A DNA stretch of 64,000 nucleotides from Phallusia mammillata. Lineage: Eukaryota; Chordata; Ascidiacea; Phlebobranchia; Ascidiidae. Made by a program: the position numbers and the translations under genes. This document shows, piece by piece, positions 27,901-39,617 of this stretch (position 1 is its first letter; every line of letters starts with the position of its first letter). Under the pieces are notes generated by a model that saw nothing but the letters and a program-made list of their open reading frames with translations, did not search any database and was not told the DNA's origin. The stretch is taken from the NCBI GenBank assembly GCA_003260075.1, contig QLIY01000427.1, forward strand, positions 55,612 to 119,611, in the 5' to 3' direction.

Positions 27901-30900
27901 CCAAGGGTCATGTAAAATACCAGAAGTATAACGTGGAGTTGGCAATTTTTCTTGGCAAGAATTCGCTGACGTTAATGTCAATATGACGGCGCAAATTTCC
28001 GTGTTAGGGTTTGCTGTGCGTGCGTCGGGTATAAATGTCGACGTTACTTTTAAAAGTTTTAACATTTCGGCTTCGCATTGCGTAACGGGCGTTGCACGCA
28101 AATGGGATTTTTTTTCGTGCCACGTTCTGTGTTGCTGTTTTTTTACAGCTATTTACGTCTAAAGATCTAATAAAAACAAAGATAGGAAGTTGGTACATCA
28201 GGCAAGCTACAACTCAACTTAAAGCAATTTAATGATACAAGGGGGTTAACTTCTTTAAATAGCCATACCAGTCATAAGACTAACAGGTGATAGCCTTATA
28301 TTAATGGTGCCATATAGAAAAGCGCATTTATCCCAAAATTTGCATTTTCAAACCTTGACTGCATTGTTTAACTTAGCCTTTAAAGAAATTATAGCTTCGA
28401 GTATTCATTGTCCTGGTTTTTATTAATGCACCATCATACAATTGATCACTAATAGGAAGTAAATCAAGTGACGTACACGTAACCGTGATGCAAGCCACAG
28501 TTACAATCATAAGCAAGTGTTTAAAAGCAACTCCAACAACGGGACTTGGTTGGGCCCAACCGGCCTCGCGACAACGATTTATCGAACACACGATCACAAA
28601 AAACATTTACGTTGATTACACAGAGCTACTAAACAGCTGAAACCGGTTTTAGTATGTAATCTAAGTTAAAGCTATCAAAACTTAGGATATAGGAGTTTTG
28701 AGGGTTACTGCTTTTTATCTCATGTACTACTACTGTACAGTACAGTATAACACTGTCAAAGGAATAGTTTCAATTTTGTTTACCAGGGCTCAAGAACAAT
28801 ACGTTTAAGAAGCCAAAATCTTGGCTGCAATTGTACCAACAATTTATGACCCAATTTGGTTAAGAGATGGAATGTACAGCATGCACCAGAAATATAATGT
28901 ACAGGTTGGTTGGTTTCAGACGTGGGTGTATGTGGCAACGTTTCACTTCACTCGGTCAAAACAACAAACCACCTTCTATCGACGCCTTGGCAATTTTACC
29001 CCCCACGCACTTCCAGTAACTAGTAAAGTTTTGTTTGATTTGGGCGGGAAACCAACCTTGAATCGCCGCTGATTCCCGAAAAGAGGCTGGGGTCGGATCG
29101 CTGCCCGGAAGCGTAATCATCCTGCAAAAGTTGGTTGAGGTCGCGTTGCGCTCGAAGTTCATCTTGAAGTGCTTGCATTGTGAGTTGGGAGTGCTGAAAA
29201 AATGTAAATACCAGTAAGGCAGAGTATTTGGGATGAATGGAAAATTAGCGTGTAAAGTAGTTTCTGCTTGTTCACAAAATTTGACAAAACAAGTATCAAG
29301 TCCAACAGTGGTGTGCAGCAACCGAAGTTAAATAAATGTTACGCAGGACGACAAACCAAAAATTGGGAAAACAATAGGCCTTCCCAACCAATTTTGAAAC
29401 GAGATTTCACAATTTCACGAATTTTGCACCAGTTTTGTGGAAATCCTTATGTTAAAACAATACAGTGAAAAACATACTCAAGCCGTCATTCGATTGAGCG
29501 AGTGGTAGGCTGTGGATGTAAACTTCTAACCCCACCAGCGTAACCAGCAAATATGTGCAATGACGACGCTGCACCCATTAAGATTAACCTGTTCTCGCGC
29601 AAAAAGACACAGGTCATGATATAATAAGTAACTGTTTGATAAGGAACCTAACAAAATATGCCAACTGGCTCAAAGAAGGATGTGATTGTATGCAAAGCGC
29701 CTGTTTAAGGGATTGGAATGACTTACACAATTAGATAGTTCTTTTTTGATACTCATATACTTGAAGCTTACAAAAACCTGCAACCGCTGTAAACCAGTAT
29801 CCAGAAAACAATCGTAGATTAAAACTTAATTGCTACACAACTTGCTCTTTGTGTCATGCAAAACCGATGAATCACATTTTGCAGGAAAGTTGTTATTCAC
29901 AGAAATATGGGGCTAGTGACGTTTATAGGCCAAGCCATTGTACGTACGTCCCAGAAAGTGTTGTGAAGTAAAGGTGAATCACATTTACGCACATGCAAAC
30001 GGTCAGCACGACGTTCGACCCGCTTTCCTAGATGAATTATTTACAAGATCCAAAATCGTTTCAACGTCTATAATCGATAGATCCAGACTGCAGAGATTTT
30101 AAACTCGATTGAGTTCATTCGAACTGCCAATAAATACGAAGCAACAATTAATTCAATTTCGGGGCCATTTGTTAGAAAAAATTCAATGATTTTTTTTCGA
30201 TTTATTTGAATTCAAGCATTTTTTTCAGCAGGACAATACTACCAAAAAACTTTTGTTATGTTTATTTTGGATTATTGACAAGTGTTATTTTTATAAAATC
30301 TCAAGTTCGAAGCTTTTAGCACAAGGTCAAAGGAGATCTTTAGCAGTGATGCGCCTAAAGACGGTGTTATCCTACTTTTGAACGTGCCTTTTTGGCAAGA
30401 ACCAGTACACACAACCAGCAAATGCAAAAGAGACAAAACAGCACCACGCCCATATTACACCCCTTTGGGTGACGATCAACGAATGACGTGGGTGCGCTGG
30501 GGTTTTAGGTGGAAAAGTCGGCGAGTTTCTCATAATGTCTGGCTCGCTGCTGGGCAATGTCACATGATCAATGATTTGCAAGCCAAAACGATTGCACATA
30601 GTTTCCGAGAAATGCGTGTTTTGCAGTTTAGATTCTAAAGTATAGGGTTTGGATAGGTTTTCGCGTTAGGCATAGCTGCACATATTGCATAGCTGCACAA
30701 AAAGTTTGGTAATCTCAGAAAAGCATGACATGAATCGTTAGGGCTCAAATTTTCTGCAATCCGTTGTTTTTTAATTGATGACTAAGCATTTTTGAACCAA
30801 GTCTACATTTTGGAGTCAATTTTTTCTATGCCATGTACAACCTGGGCAAATTCCCCCTCGTGGCGATGCTACATGATGAGCAGGCCATTACTATGCAAAG

Positions 30901-33900
30901 TCGTTTGTCTGCGGGCGTAAGACACAGCATATGACGGTGTCGAAAAGTGTCCACAAATATCTGCCACCGTCAGCAACGTGCGGCGTTTGCGAAACACGAA
31001 TGCCTTGACTCACATAGCGCTGTGATAAGCGTAATACAGAGTCGGGACAGGATCTCCGGGGCTTTGAGTTTTGAAAGCAACGTTACAATGCAAATGGTAC
31101 ATGAGAGCCGTTTTCGCTTGCTATGAAGCATAATAGCTACAGGGATCACATACCGCGAATTTGTTTATTGTTTGTTTCCTGACAATACGAAACAGAAGTT
31201 CGCGTAAATGAAGCTTGAACCTCTTCCTAGTTCCGGCCTATGTTTGCTTTTGTTTTGCCAGTGGATTAAAGACAATGACCAGTATTTCCGATTCTATTTT
31301 GGATTGTTAAAGTGCTGAAACACTAATTTTCCATGATTTAAGGCATAAATGCATACGCTTCTTCGCTACCTTTAAACTGCAAAACGAATAGACTACAAAA
31401 CTTTAAGTTGAAAAAGAGAAACAGTGGTCGTCAGTTTAAGCCCTGATGTAATTGGTTTTAATCTATTACTTAAACTATTGTTAGACAACTTCCTTTTAGA
31501 TAAATTAAAAAGCAGTTTTATAGTGCAGGGTTTAAGACGGTTTCGAAGAGTAAACTACACACATATTTGCAAGATTTGGAGCAAAAGACTTTCATCATAC
31601 CTAATTCTTCTGCGTTTTACTTCAAACACTATTTTTAAGCCACAGGTGTTTATGCATTGAGAATCGCCCTAATTTGGTGCTGGGTAAACTCTCCGCAAAC
31701 CTAAACTGTAACCAGAGCGGAAGAGTCAGCGTCAAGGCAAACGTTCAATAGTTGGGTTCCTTATTCAACCGCAGCTGCAGAGGTTACAAGAAGTGACGCC
31801 ATTGTCTCGAAACGCAGTTCATTCTGACGTCACAATGCATAAAAACACCACAGCGGAACAGAAAACTTTCGGAACCCAATCAATCAATCAAGACTTACAT
31901 CGATGTCGAGTCTATTTCGCGGCAGTTAATTAGGTCCAGTGCGCCCATCTATAACTGTTTAGCTGTTTAATTTATGCTTGCTAATTAAACGCAGCACTGT
32001 TGGCGATAGATCGCCGAGTGATGTACGCGACTCTAGAAATAGGCCGCTGTGTATATTTTACCCCGAGCTGATCGCAACATATTTATATGTCTGTTTCCTG
32101 GCATGTTAACTTCATATAAGGGCATGTACATTAGATTTGTATCCTAAAGGCTGTAAAAGATGACGTTGGCTATATTAAAAAGTCAGTCATGTGATAATTA
32201 CCTTTTCATGCAGTTTTATACCAGCGGTATTTGGGGCGCAAGGCAAAACCCGTTTTTTAAATGTCAATCAACCCTAATTTAACACAATACAATTTTAACA
32301 TAGTAAAACAATTACCAATATCTTGTGTTGTGATGTGATATAATACTTTTTATATGGTTAGACTAAGAATATGGATATTAAAACAAATAAGACCCAAACA
32401 ATAGTAAAATGCATTTAGAGTTGAACGTGCATTGATAGTTTTGATGAGGCAATGTCACAAAATAATAGACAAGTTCGCTTAAAATCATACAGGATTATTG
32501 CTGGCATGGCTTCAAAATGTTTGTGCTTGATTAAAAACGAAGATTTTTGACTTGTTATTGTTTGAATTTACACCCGTTTTTACCTGGTTTTCATCTTGGG
32601 CAACTTTGAACTGTTCTCTTAGGGCAAGAATTCGGATGCTCTCTTCTTTTCTTAGAGATCTCTCTTTCTTTAACTCCGGACTCCAGAAGGTTTTAATGCT
32701 GTTCATGTTAGATTGAAGCTTGCTCTCCTACAAAGTCACACAGAAACAACATCAGTTTTGCACTTAAGTTTAGTACAAATTTTGTTCCAAAATATATTTG
32801 ACAAATTTTTTAATCAATCAGAGAAATTTTATGATGTAAATTGGGTGAAATTTTGGGAATGAAAACGGGGACCATTGAAATACATATTTGTACTTTTAAG
32901 TCAATCTCTCTTCGAAGAGCTTCATTTTCTTGTTGAAGTTGCAAGATGTAATCACTGCCACTGTACCGCTTTCTTTCATCTGCAAAAAAAGTAAATTGAA
33001 TAGAGCATGAAAGTGACTCAAAACTTAACAATACAAAACATAGCAATTGCAGGTTTTCATTATTATATTTTTTAATATTATCACATATAATCATTTATAT
33101 CAGCTTGTTGTTATCTATTATTAAATTCATTCCCCCCCCCCTTGCAGGTTTTCATTATTATATTTTTTAATATTATCACATATAATCATCTATATCAGCT
33201 TGTTGTTATCTATTATTAAATTCAGCCTTAATCAAGATACTTCCTCAACCAAACTTTATGATTCGGTTGATAATTTTATGAATGATCAATGACATACTTC
33301 AGTTTCACGTCACATCAATTTATATATACCTGTTCCGGGACCATTCACTTGTAGAGTACTGCTTCCCGCAGTCTGGCCACCACTTCTCCTGTTTACAGAC
33401 GGAGAATCAGATGTTGGGCCATTGGATGACGTTGTATTGTGGTTTGTTGTAGCAGAGGAAAGGTTCGGAGTGGAAGCCATTATCGACGGGCGAGCTCTTT
33501 AAAAAACAAACGAAGTTCTATTTTTTTTCAAATTTTTGGCTCAGTCATGGTGACCTATGTTATAAGGAAATAGGTATATTAACATTATTTTGAATGAGTT
33601 GTGCATTGTTTTATCAAGTTTAGTGAACAAACCATTTGGGAATAAATAAGGGCATGAGTATGTATTATAAAAAAGACAAGAGTATATAAATAAGCTGCAG
33701 ACAGTGTGCACAGTTTTCTTATAATTTGGTGATAATGTAAGGCACTGTTTGACCTGTTAATGTATGACTGTTTCTAGAATTAGGTGGAAAATCTTACCTA
33801 TGTCTGCCAGGGTTGGAGTTACGATAAGCTGAGAGTGAGTTTAGTCTTCCAAGAGTTTTGGAGCGCCCCTTTCCTTCAAACTGGTTGGCATATGAAGGCC

Positions 33901-33925
33901 GTGTTGTGTAGGCAGCATTAAGTGA
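9920..33925 (-). CDS. ERC: ERC/ELKS/CAST active-zone scaffold protein (partial, 22 exons)
   Basis: Exons (high to low): 33798-33925, 33330-33496, 32894-32979, 32584-32727, 29057-29193, 23717-23871, 20782-20927, 20285-20350, 19863-20018, 19366-19533, 18285-18452, 17673-17810, 17210-17350, 16578-16718, 15949-15975, 15362-15454, 15189-15289, 15019-15124, 14710-14841, 14283-14443, 13663-13810, 9920-10039. They join in frame for 943 codons. Family hallmarks run collinear with vertebrate ERC1/2: SLNAAY at the first exon, FWSPELKKER in the fourth, QALQDELRAQRDLNQL in the fifth, ESLTAKEQRAAIL, LDRLLEILKE, and EKDANIALLELS near the end. Nearly all of it is predicted coiled coil. ERC proteins are cytosolic scaffolds that bind liprin-alpha, RIM and Rab6 at presynaptic active zones and cortical secretion sites (family knowledge). 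The first exon is phase 0 without a start codon, so an upstream exon is missing; an ATG at 33480 could serve a shorter form. The last exon (starts TQNRLNLMQDAAD) has a donor, so the Rab-binding/C-terminal part was not found. Identity is certain; the ends are open. Confidence 0.96.
11153..11359. mobile_element. hAT-type MITE, 207 bp, perfect 8-bp target duplication
   Basis: The ends are inverted: CAGGGCTTCTCAAAC at the left and, at the right, the complement of CAGGGCTTTTCAAAT. The element is flanked on both sides by the identical octamer ctataggc (11145-11152 and 11360-11367). CAGGG...CCCTG ends with an 8-bp duplication are hAT hallmarks. It has no coding capacity. Confidence 0.85.
11225..11615. 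repeat. Copy pair joined by a single N (11422)
   Basis: The right part of the hAT MITE and its right flank (agcctgtacacgtgaatgatg...cttacacctgc) recur after the N at about 11423-11615, with two substitutions. The second MITE end is thus a duplicate. Confidence 0.9.
13225..13420. other. CpG-rich patch in an ERC intron
   Basis: Within otherwise AT-rich DNA this stretch is dense in CG dinucleotides (gacgcggtc, cggcgcgacggc, cgacgcaaccgcg). A short ORF here has no recognisable similarity. It may be an intragenic promoter, but no core element is visible. Confidence 0.3.
15596..15605. repeat. C-run without visible duplication
   Basis: Ten C lie between ggggttaacg and tttttaaagtg in an ERC intron. 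No copy of either flank is seen nearby. Confidence 0.7.
15949..15975 (-). other. ERC: 27-nt micro-exon of ERC
   Basis: This nine-codon exon encodes ASEEHEENQ. It is flanked by a clear acceptor (ttgcag) and donor (gtaaga) and is phase 0 on both sides, so it can be skipped without breaking the frame. It falls where vertebrate ERC proteins have a linker between the LKK-ending coiled coil and the LDRLLEILKE segment. It is a natural candidate for alternative splicing. Confidence 0.8.
15982..16197. repeat. Copy pair joined by C-run 16085-16094
   Basis: 15982-16084 (accaaccggttaatacac...) recurs at 16095-16197, almost identical, in an ERC intron. Confidence 0.9.
16872..17189. repeat. Copy pair around C-run 16997-17008
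   Basis: 16872-16996 (actaaatcattcaaaagtg...acctggc) recurs at 17063-17189. A 54-base unshared piece follows the C-run. ERC intron. Confidence 0.85.
17768..18237. repeat. Copy pair joined by C-run 17999-18008, includes part of an ERC exon
   Basis: 17768-17998 recurs at 18009-18237 with substitutions and small indels. The first copy's left end lies in the complete exon 17673-17810. Confidence 0.9.
18009..18052 (-). pseudogene. Duplicate fragment of an ERC exon at a poly-C joint
   Basis: The first ~44 coding bases of the ERC exon at 17673-17810 reappear here with few differences, including the acceptor, directly after a run of C. The fragment lacks the rest of the exon and its donor. It belongs to the larger copy 18009-18237 of 17768-17998 and is most simply an uncollapsed second haplotype, not a second exon. 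Confidence 0.85.
18531..18645. repeat. Inverted-repeat element with hammerhead-like core, copy 1
   Basis: Two 30-bp arms (18531-18560 and 18616-18645) are inverted with 3 mismatches; the shared arm begins CACAGTGTATAACCAAGT. Between them, read on plus, is GGCGTC-TTGTATAG-GACGTC followed by GAAACGTC. This resembles stem II and the GAAA core of a type I hammerhead; the CUGAUGA half is degraded (CCTTCAA). It lies in an ERC intron on the opposite strand. Confidence 0.55.
21989..22011. repeat. Run of 23 C, no flanking duplication seen
   Basis: It lies in an ERC intron between ttaaagtt and gcgtcacag. The flanks are unrelated. Confidence 0.75.
22538..22787. repeat. Copy pair joined by C-run 22658-22667
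   Basis: atttcaacttactttgcaaa...taactt occurs at 22538-22657 and 22668-22787 with 2-3 differences. Confidence 0.9.
23261..23690. repeat. Copy pair joined by C-run 23425-23434
   Basis: 23261-23424 recurs at 23435-23690. The second copy carries extra blocks (for example ctacttttactgagcagg) that are absent from the first, so the copies differ by indels. Confidence 0.85.
23979..24087. repeat. Inverted-repeat element with hammerhead-like core, copy 2
   Basis: An exact CTGATGA (24001-24007) is followed by AGACG, a loop, CGTC and AAAACGTCGG (24027-24040). This is the hammerhead order CUGAUGA - stem II - GAAA - stem III, with G changed to A at the first GAAA position. Flanking arms ataaactttc and gaaagtttat are inverted (about 23982-23994 and 24072-24084). 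Confidence 0.5.
25509..25518. repeat. C-run without visible duplication
   Basis: Ten C lie between tgtcgaca and aaaatatgac in an ERC intron, with no flanking copy seen. Confidence 0.7.
27759..27896. mobile_element. 138-bp inverted-repeat element (MITE-like)
   Basis: The terminal arms 27759-27785 (acagtttcagcttgtgccag...) and 27868-27896 are inverted over 27 bp with 2 mismatches. The interior is AT-rich and non-coding. I could not define a clear target-site duplication. Confidence 0.6.
29194..32583. other. ERC intron (3.4 kb)
   Basis: No coding signal or named repeat was recognised. The flanking exons are phase 0 and join family-conserved QDENQ to HSQLTMQALQ. Confidence 0.7.
33046..33225. 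repeat. Copy pair joined by C-run 33132-33141
   Basis: ttgcaggttttcattattat...ttaaattca recurs across the C-run with one substitution, in an ERC intron. Confidence 0.9.
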
Positions 33926-35227
33926 CTGTTTCAAAATCAATCACTATTATAAACCACAAACATTCTATTATATTGAACAAACAACCACAACATTCAGACA
34001 ATACCTACAACATTAAACATCAATGTAGTATGTTATATTGTAATGTTTAGGAAATATTGTGTGTTCAAGTGTGGCAATTGTAAAACCTGGTAAACTTTTG
34101 CTTTTCTTTAATTTTGTAAAAATGTGGTGCAACATGCATTGCATACATGTATTATGTAATACTCTAGGAAAAAATGTAGTACATATTTAGCAGGGCTTCT
34201 TGGAAACCCAAAATATCATCATATTGCATCATGGATAAGTAAACAAGCCACAACTGTCAATTTGAAAACTTATTAAATGAGTCAAAATACCATAATTCGA
34301 TACAATGCAAAATGCATGGAAACAACAACAAAACAGGAAGCATCAATTCATTTCTGTGTGACATCACAATCAACCTCGTGTCTTCTTTTCCGGCTAGCAA
34401 CGACGACGTAATCAAACCGAACATAATCAAAACAGTGATGGCAGAGAGCCAGTTGTGCTATGACTAACTACACTGCATTGCACAAGGAATAGTAGAAGCT
34501 GGAGAAAAAGGGGGCTTATGCATGTCATGTTGACAAGTTGTTATAATACCACAAACAGAATTTTTACCATAAGTTGGACCTGCAATGTGACAATAACACA
34601 TGGAAATAGCTGAGTGCAGGAAATATACCTCGGCCTACTTTTTAAAACAGTTGCTAGAAAAAAGGCAGATTTTGTCCACATGTGGACAGATGATAAGAGA
34701 ATTTAAGTAAGTAAAGGGGCAGCAGCAAAGAAGAGTGTAGAAAACAGCTTGTTGAGAAAACAACCTGCTGGAGAACAAAGCAAACAATTAATACACAGGC
34801 AATGTCCTGTTATTTATTAGCCGAGATAAGACAGCATGGTGATCACAAAATTATTGATTACAGCAGAAAAGACAATTTTAGATGTAAAGTATTTTCCTAA
34901 TACACCAATTCAGCCAGTGATAGCAAACAAAAAGACAGCTGTTAGGAAATCATTTTCCTTCCTTTGGGTTGTTGGGACTAGAAAGATGTGCTTTTCCAGC
35001 AAATGAACATAAATTTTAACAAATTGATTCGTATATTTTGTTTGAAAAATGAGGGTGTGTTCAAAAGAGAATCTAATTATCCACATAAGCTGACAACTGT
35101 TACCTAATTTTTATATGCAATTGCTAAAAACTTGTTATTTTACAGAAAAAAGAGACTTTTGTATTTAGTATGAATTTTTCCTACTAAACTAGAACGTAAA
35201 AGCTAAAAAAGAAAAGGACTCAAAAGT
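33926..35227. other. Interval between ERC's first visible exon and the GPCR start
   Basis: 1.3 kb, AT-rich. Either a shared head-to-head upstream region or part of ERC's first intron. No TATA-initiator pair or ERC start exon could be recognised. Confidence 0.5.
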
Positions 35228-38200
35228 ATGAATTCTACCATTGTTGCAAAAATATTTGGTCCAGTCAACAACATTAAAATGAATATGACAACTACAGAAA
35301 GTGAAAACACGGTGGACATCCTATACACGCAAACACCAGGTAAGAAAATTAAAGTTTTTAAATTTTCATTTAAGTTCATCAAATTTTAGAAAAACTTTTG
35401 TAAAGCGATTTTGAAGATAGATAAGGTGGGCAACATTCTAGATGATTGTGCATTCCAAATTAAGCATTTTTGATACTGTGCATAACATGTGCATGCCCAC
35501 ACATTTCCTGTTGCTGTGGCAATTTATGTGCGTCACAAAACATGGCTTCATGTCTAATAGGAAGTGAATCACTATACGAACACTGTCTCATAAGTTAACA
35601 AGCAGATATTAGCCAACTAATCCATATCTAGCACCAATGCAATGCAACCCAAGAAAACTTGACAAAAAGTCTAAATTTAAAATTGTTTACTTATTTTACA
35701 GGTGACTGGAGGTTTATGGGGGTGTTTTTTGGATTTCTTGTCACTGTGCTAGGAGCAGGTGGAAACGGTCTCACTGTTTGGGCATATGCAAGAAACAAAA
35801 ACCTACAGACATCGTTCAACATCCTTATTGCAAATCTTTGTCTGGTCGAACTGGTATTCTCAGTTGTGGTGATTCCCCTTACACTGCCTGGCTTCATAAC
35901 TGAAGTAAGTTCCAGAATGAACACAAATTTCCACATATCAATACTTATTAGGACAAACCTGCCAGGAAACTTATGTAGCAAATCCTCACACTAGACTTTC
36001 TTATCTGTACACAGCTACATACAATAAATTTATCAGTCTCAGTATCTGATCTTTGCTATGTGCAATTTTTATTTATGAGTTAACCACAACTTGTGTTGCA
36101 GCCTAGTGATAGACTGTAAACACATTTTACACAAGCCTAACAGGTTCTTGCCATCAATAATTCACAGGTAAAAAAATCTTTGCAAGCCGTCAAATAGTAA
36201 ACAGCTACTGTACTGAAATCATAGCATGCACGGACATAATACACAAGACAAGCACTTGACATTTATGCAGCTAATGGCTCTGGACTCTAAAACACATTTT
36301 GTATCAGATACTAATTGCTCAGGATTTAAAAGCCAATAATAATCAATAATCTGGCCGTGAAAGATGAGCACCAGGGAGTGAAATGATGGAAAATCAATAA
36401 GTCACCTTTTACACCCTTGGGTTCTTTAAAATTGTAATGTTGGCATATCACACAAAACGAATCATTTCCTGAATTAAATCAACATGTAGTATAGCTAGCT
36501 CACAGTTTGCAATTTTTGTCTTGCAGAAATTGGTTTATCCAGAAGGATTCTGCTCATTTGTGGGATATCTTTATTACTCCTCACTTGCATGTTCACTGCA
36601 CAATCTTGTAGCAATTGCAATCAACAGATATATAGGAATCGTAAAATCTGAAGTGTAAGTCAAACTAATAAAAGTGACACAAGGCTACAATAAACATAAA
36701 CTTTATATACTCATTTCACTCATGATAACAGTTTGTTTAAATGTTGATAAATTTAAATGCCACTTTAAATGCAATTTTGTTCTCAAAACGCTACTCTGCA
36801 AATCTGTCTCTAATCATAGTGTATCATTTGAATTCCAAATCTATCAAACCTCAAACCACTGAAATTAAAAAAATATGCAACATAGCCATAAAAAATACAT
36901 GCATTTGTTTTCACAACAGATATCAGCGCCTTTTTAGTGGCCGTCGACTTGCAATATGCATCGCTAGTATATGGATAACCGCACCAGTTCTTTATCTGCC
37001 TATTATAATTGGTAAGTTCTCTTGTTACTATATAATCTACACAAAAACAGTTTGATCGTAATGATATACATTCCATACATACAAGTGTAAATTATAGGCC
37101 TTCATTCCCTTTCCCTGTGGGTACATCAATGTATATCAGTGGTTCTCAAACTCCCCCCCCCCAATGATATACATTCCATACATACAAGTGTAAATTATAG
37201 GCCTTCATTCACTCTATATCCCTTTCCCTGTGGGTACATCAATGTATATCTACAAAATTTACATACGTCAAAACAAACTGTAGTATATTGAAAACACAGG
37301 CAATAATATCTGCAACTTTATACAACTTTAGCATAAGTTCCACTTCTGCTAGGTCTATGTTTAAAGAAACTAAAAGCATATTGTTATGTAAATAATATAT
37401 ATTTGTGCTGTACATATTTAAATGAAGTGTATTTACAGGAGGTGCAATATCTTGGGATCCATCTTCCCTTCGCTGTTCTATTGGAACTGCTGTTGTATCA
37501 GATGCTGTTAAGTATGTTATTTCAAGATGCATGATCTAATAGAAATGCCTGTGGCTATTTTGAAATAGATGCTCTGATAAACGTGCCTAACCTTTGCTAA
37601 AAAGTTTCTGCACTGTAATTAATTCTGTTTGATGAAACTGTTTGCATTCCTTGTAAACACAAAAATAACACAGACAAATTCACCAGGTGGTACAACATGG
37701 CTCTGAACATCGTATTTCAAGCTGTTCCGCTTATCATTCTTATTGTCGTATATACTGCTATATTCAAAAAAGTGAAGGAGGTACAAAGGAAGTTGAAACA
37801 TCATGGAAGAGCAAGTTTTAGAAAAACATCATCAAAAACTTTCAAAGGTAAACTCATACTGATGCAGCCTTCCATTTTTTAACCTACAAAATGTACTTAA
37901 AGCAAGTAGTTTTGTACCACTGCATTAAACAACATACAATCTGTACAGTTAAATTTCTAACAGTTTTATGCATTCATTGCAGCTAGTATATCAATATCAA
38001 AGACACCAAAGTCTGGCAACACAAGTGAAGATACTGGGGATGAGTTTAAACCATCAAGTTTGATTGAAGGTGTTGGTCAAGGCTTTAAACCAATCATTGG
38101 TAAGTAAAACATCAATAGTGCATAAGTGAATCTGTCCAGTAGGTTATAATTTATTGTTGAATATATATTAGCTGACAATTTCAACAGACTCAAATAAGGT

Positions 38201-39522
38201 ATTTATAAATACAAACCACTAAAGATATTAATTTCGCCCACAAAACACATGGCATCATCAGGGGTTATTCAAATAGAACGATTATTTTTGAACATTTTTC
38301 ATGCCATAATCTGTTGTTTAGGTGACAAAAGCAGCAACACTGGACACAGTGAATCTTCACATGCAGCACATGATGAGAAGTCGTCACCCACTACATCTCC
38401 CCTTTCCCCAGTTGAACTTGACTACAGTACTTGTCCTACTGCTTCTGAAGATGAGGAATCAGGCAGGGAAAGTCCAGTACCCAAACCATCAACAAAGAAA
38501 AGAAATAGCTTGTGGACAATTCTGATGAGAAACAGTCAGAAAATTCCAGCTGTTGACAGCATGGCAGAGAGAGATATGACTGGCACTATCAGTAACAGCT
38601 CTGATCACAATTTGTCAGAAGATGAAGGGGACACCACTTCAAAACTACACACAGAAAACGAGAAAGAGGAAAACCAGGTAGAATTGAGAGAAAATCGGCT
38701 TCAAATTAAAGACATTCGTCGTAAAAAGTCGCTCAGTGCGCCGACACTTCCCAACCTTGACTTTTTGAGTGTTGCACCAGTCAATGTGTCAACAAGTAAT
38801 GCAAGCAGCCCTGGTAAGCCAAAACTGCAAGTGAGTAATTTGTCAGAAAACGACATGTCTGACAGTGAAAACAGAATGGCTCGCACCAGATCAGCATATT
38901 ATCAACGAAATGGAGATGCACACAAGTCCGTTAGTTACAACGATGTCAGTCCTCTAAAAACGAACACTTCCTGGTCTCTCCGATTGCATCCAAAAAAGAA
39001 AGAATCAGCGAGCAGCCTTAACCACAAGTACGACAGTGACGATGAAGTTGTCCCTAGAAGCAGAGTGGGCACAATTGCAAGAAAAATTCATGACCGAAAA
39101 ACCAAGGCAAACCGAAAAGAGCGAAAGCGAAGACAAAGGTGAGCAAATTTGCATGTGAACAAATGTGTTGCTAAAACTTATCCAAAATAGATGGGAAAAC
39201 ATATTTCCTCTTTTCAAATATAAATGTATGCTAATGTGATCTAATTATATGCACCATGGTTTTGCAATGACAATGTAATAAAACTATTTTTGATCTTAGG
39301 CACAGGATGCTGAGGAAAAAACATGCTCGAGAGCGCCAACTGGTGTACAGCAGTTTGACCATCTGTATTGCCTTTGCCTTGTGCATTCTTCCAACTGCAA
39401 TGCTATACTTGGTTCTGGTAAGGAAATTTGCATACAGTTAACTGATTTAGCTTACCTCTAAAACCCCCCCCCCTTCTGGTAAGGAAATTTGCATACAGTT
39501 AACTGATTTAGCTTACCTCTAC

Positions 39523-39617
<95 letters not shown>

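Larger units (their letters stand above)
23872..29056. other. ERC intron (5.2 kb)
   Basis: It contains hammerhead-like copy 2 (23979-24087), a C-run and a 138-bp inverted-repeat element. The two flanking exons join as AG|G (Arg), so no exon is missing on phase grounds. Confidence 0.7.
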
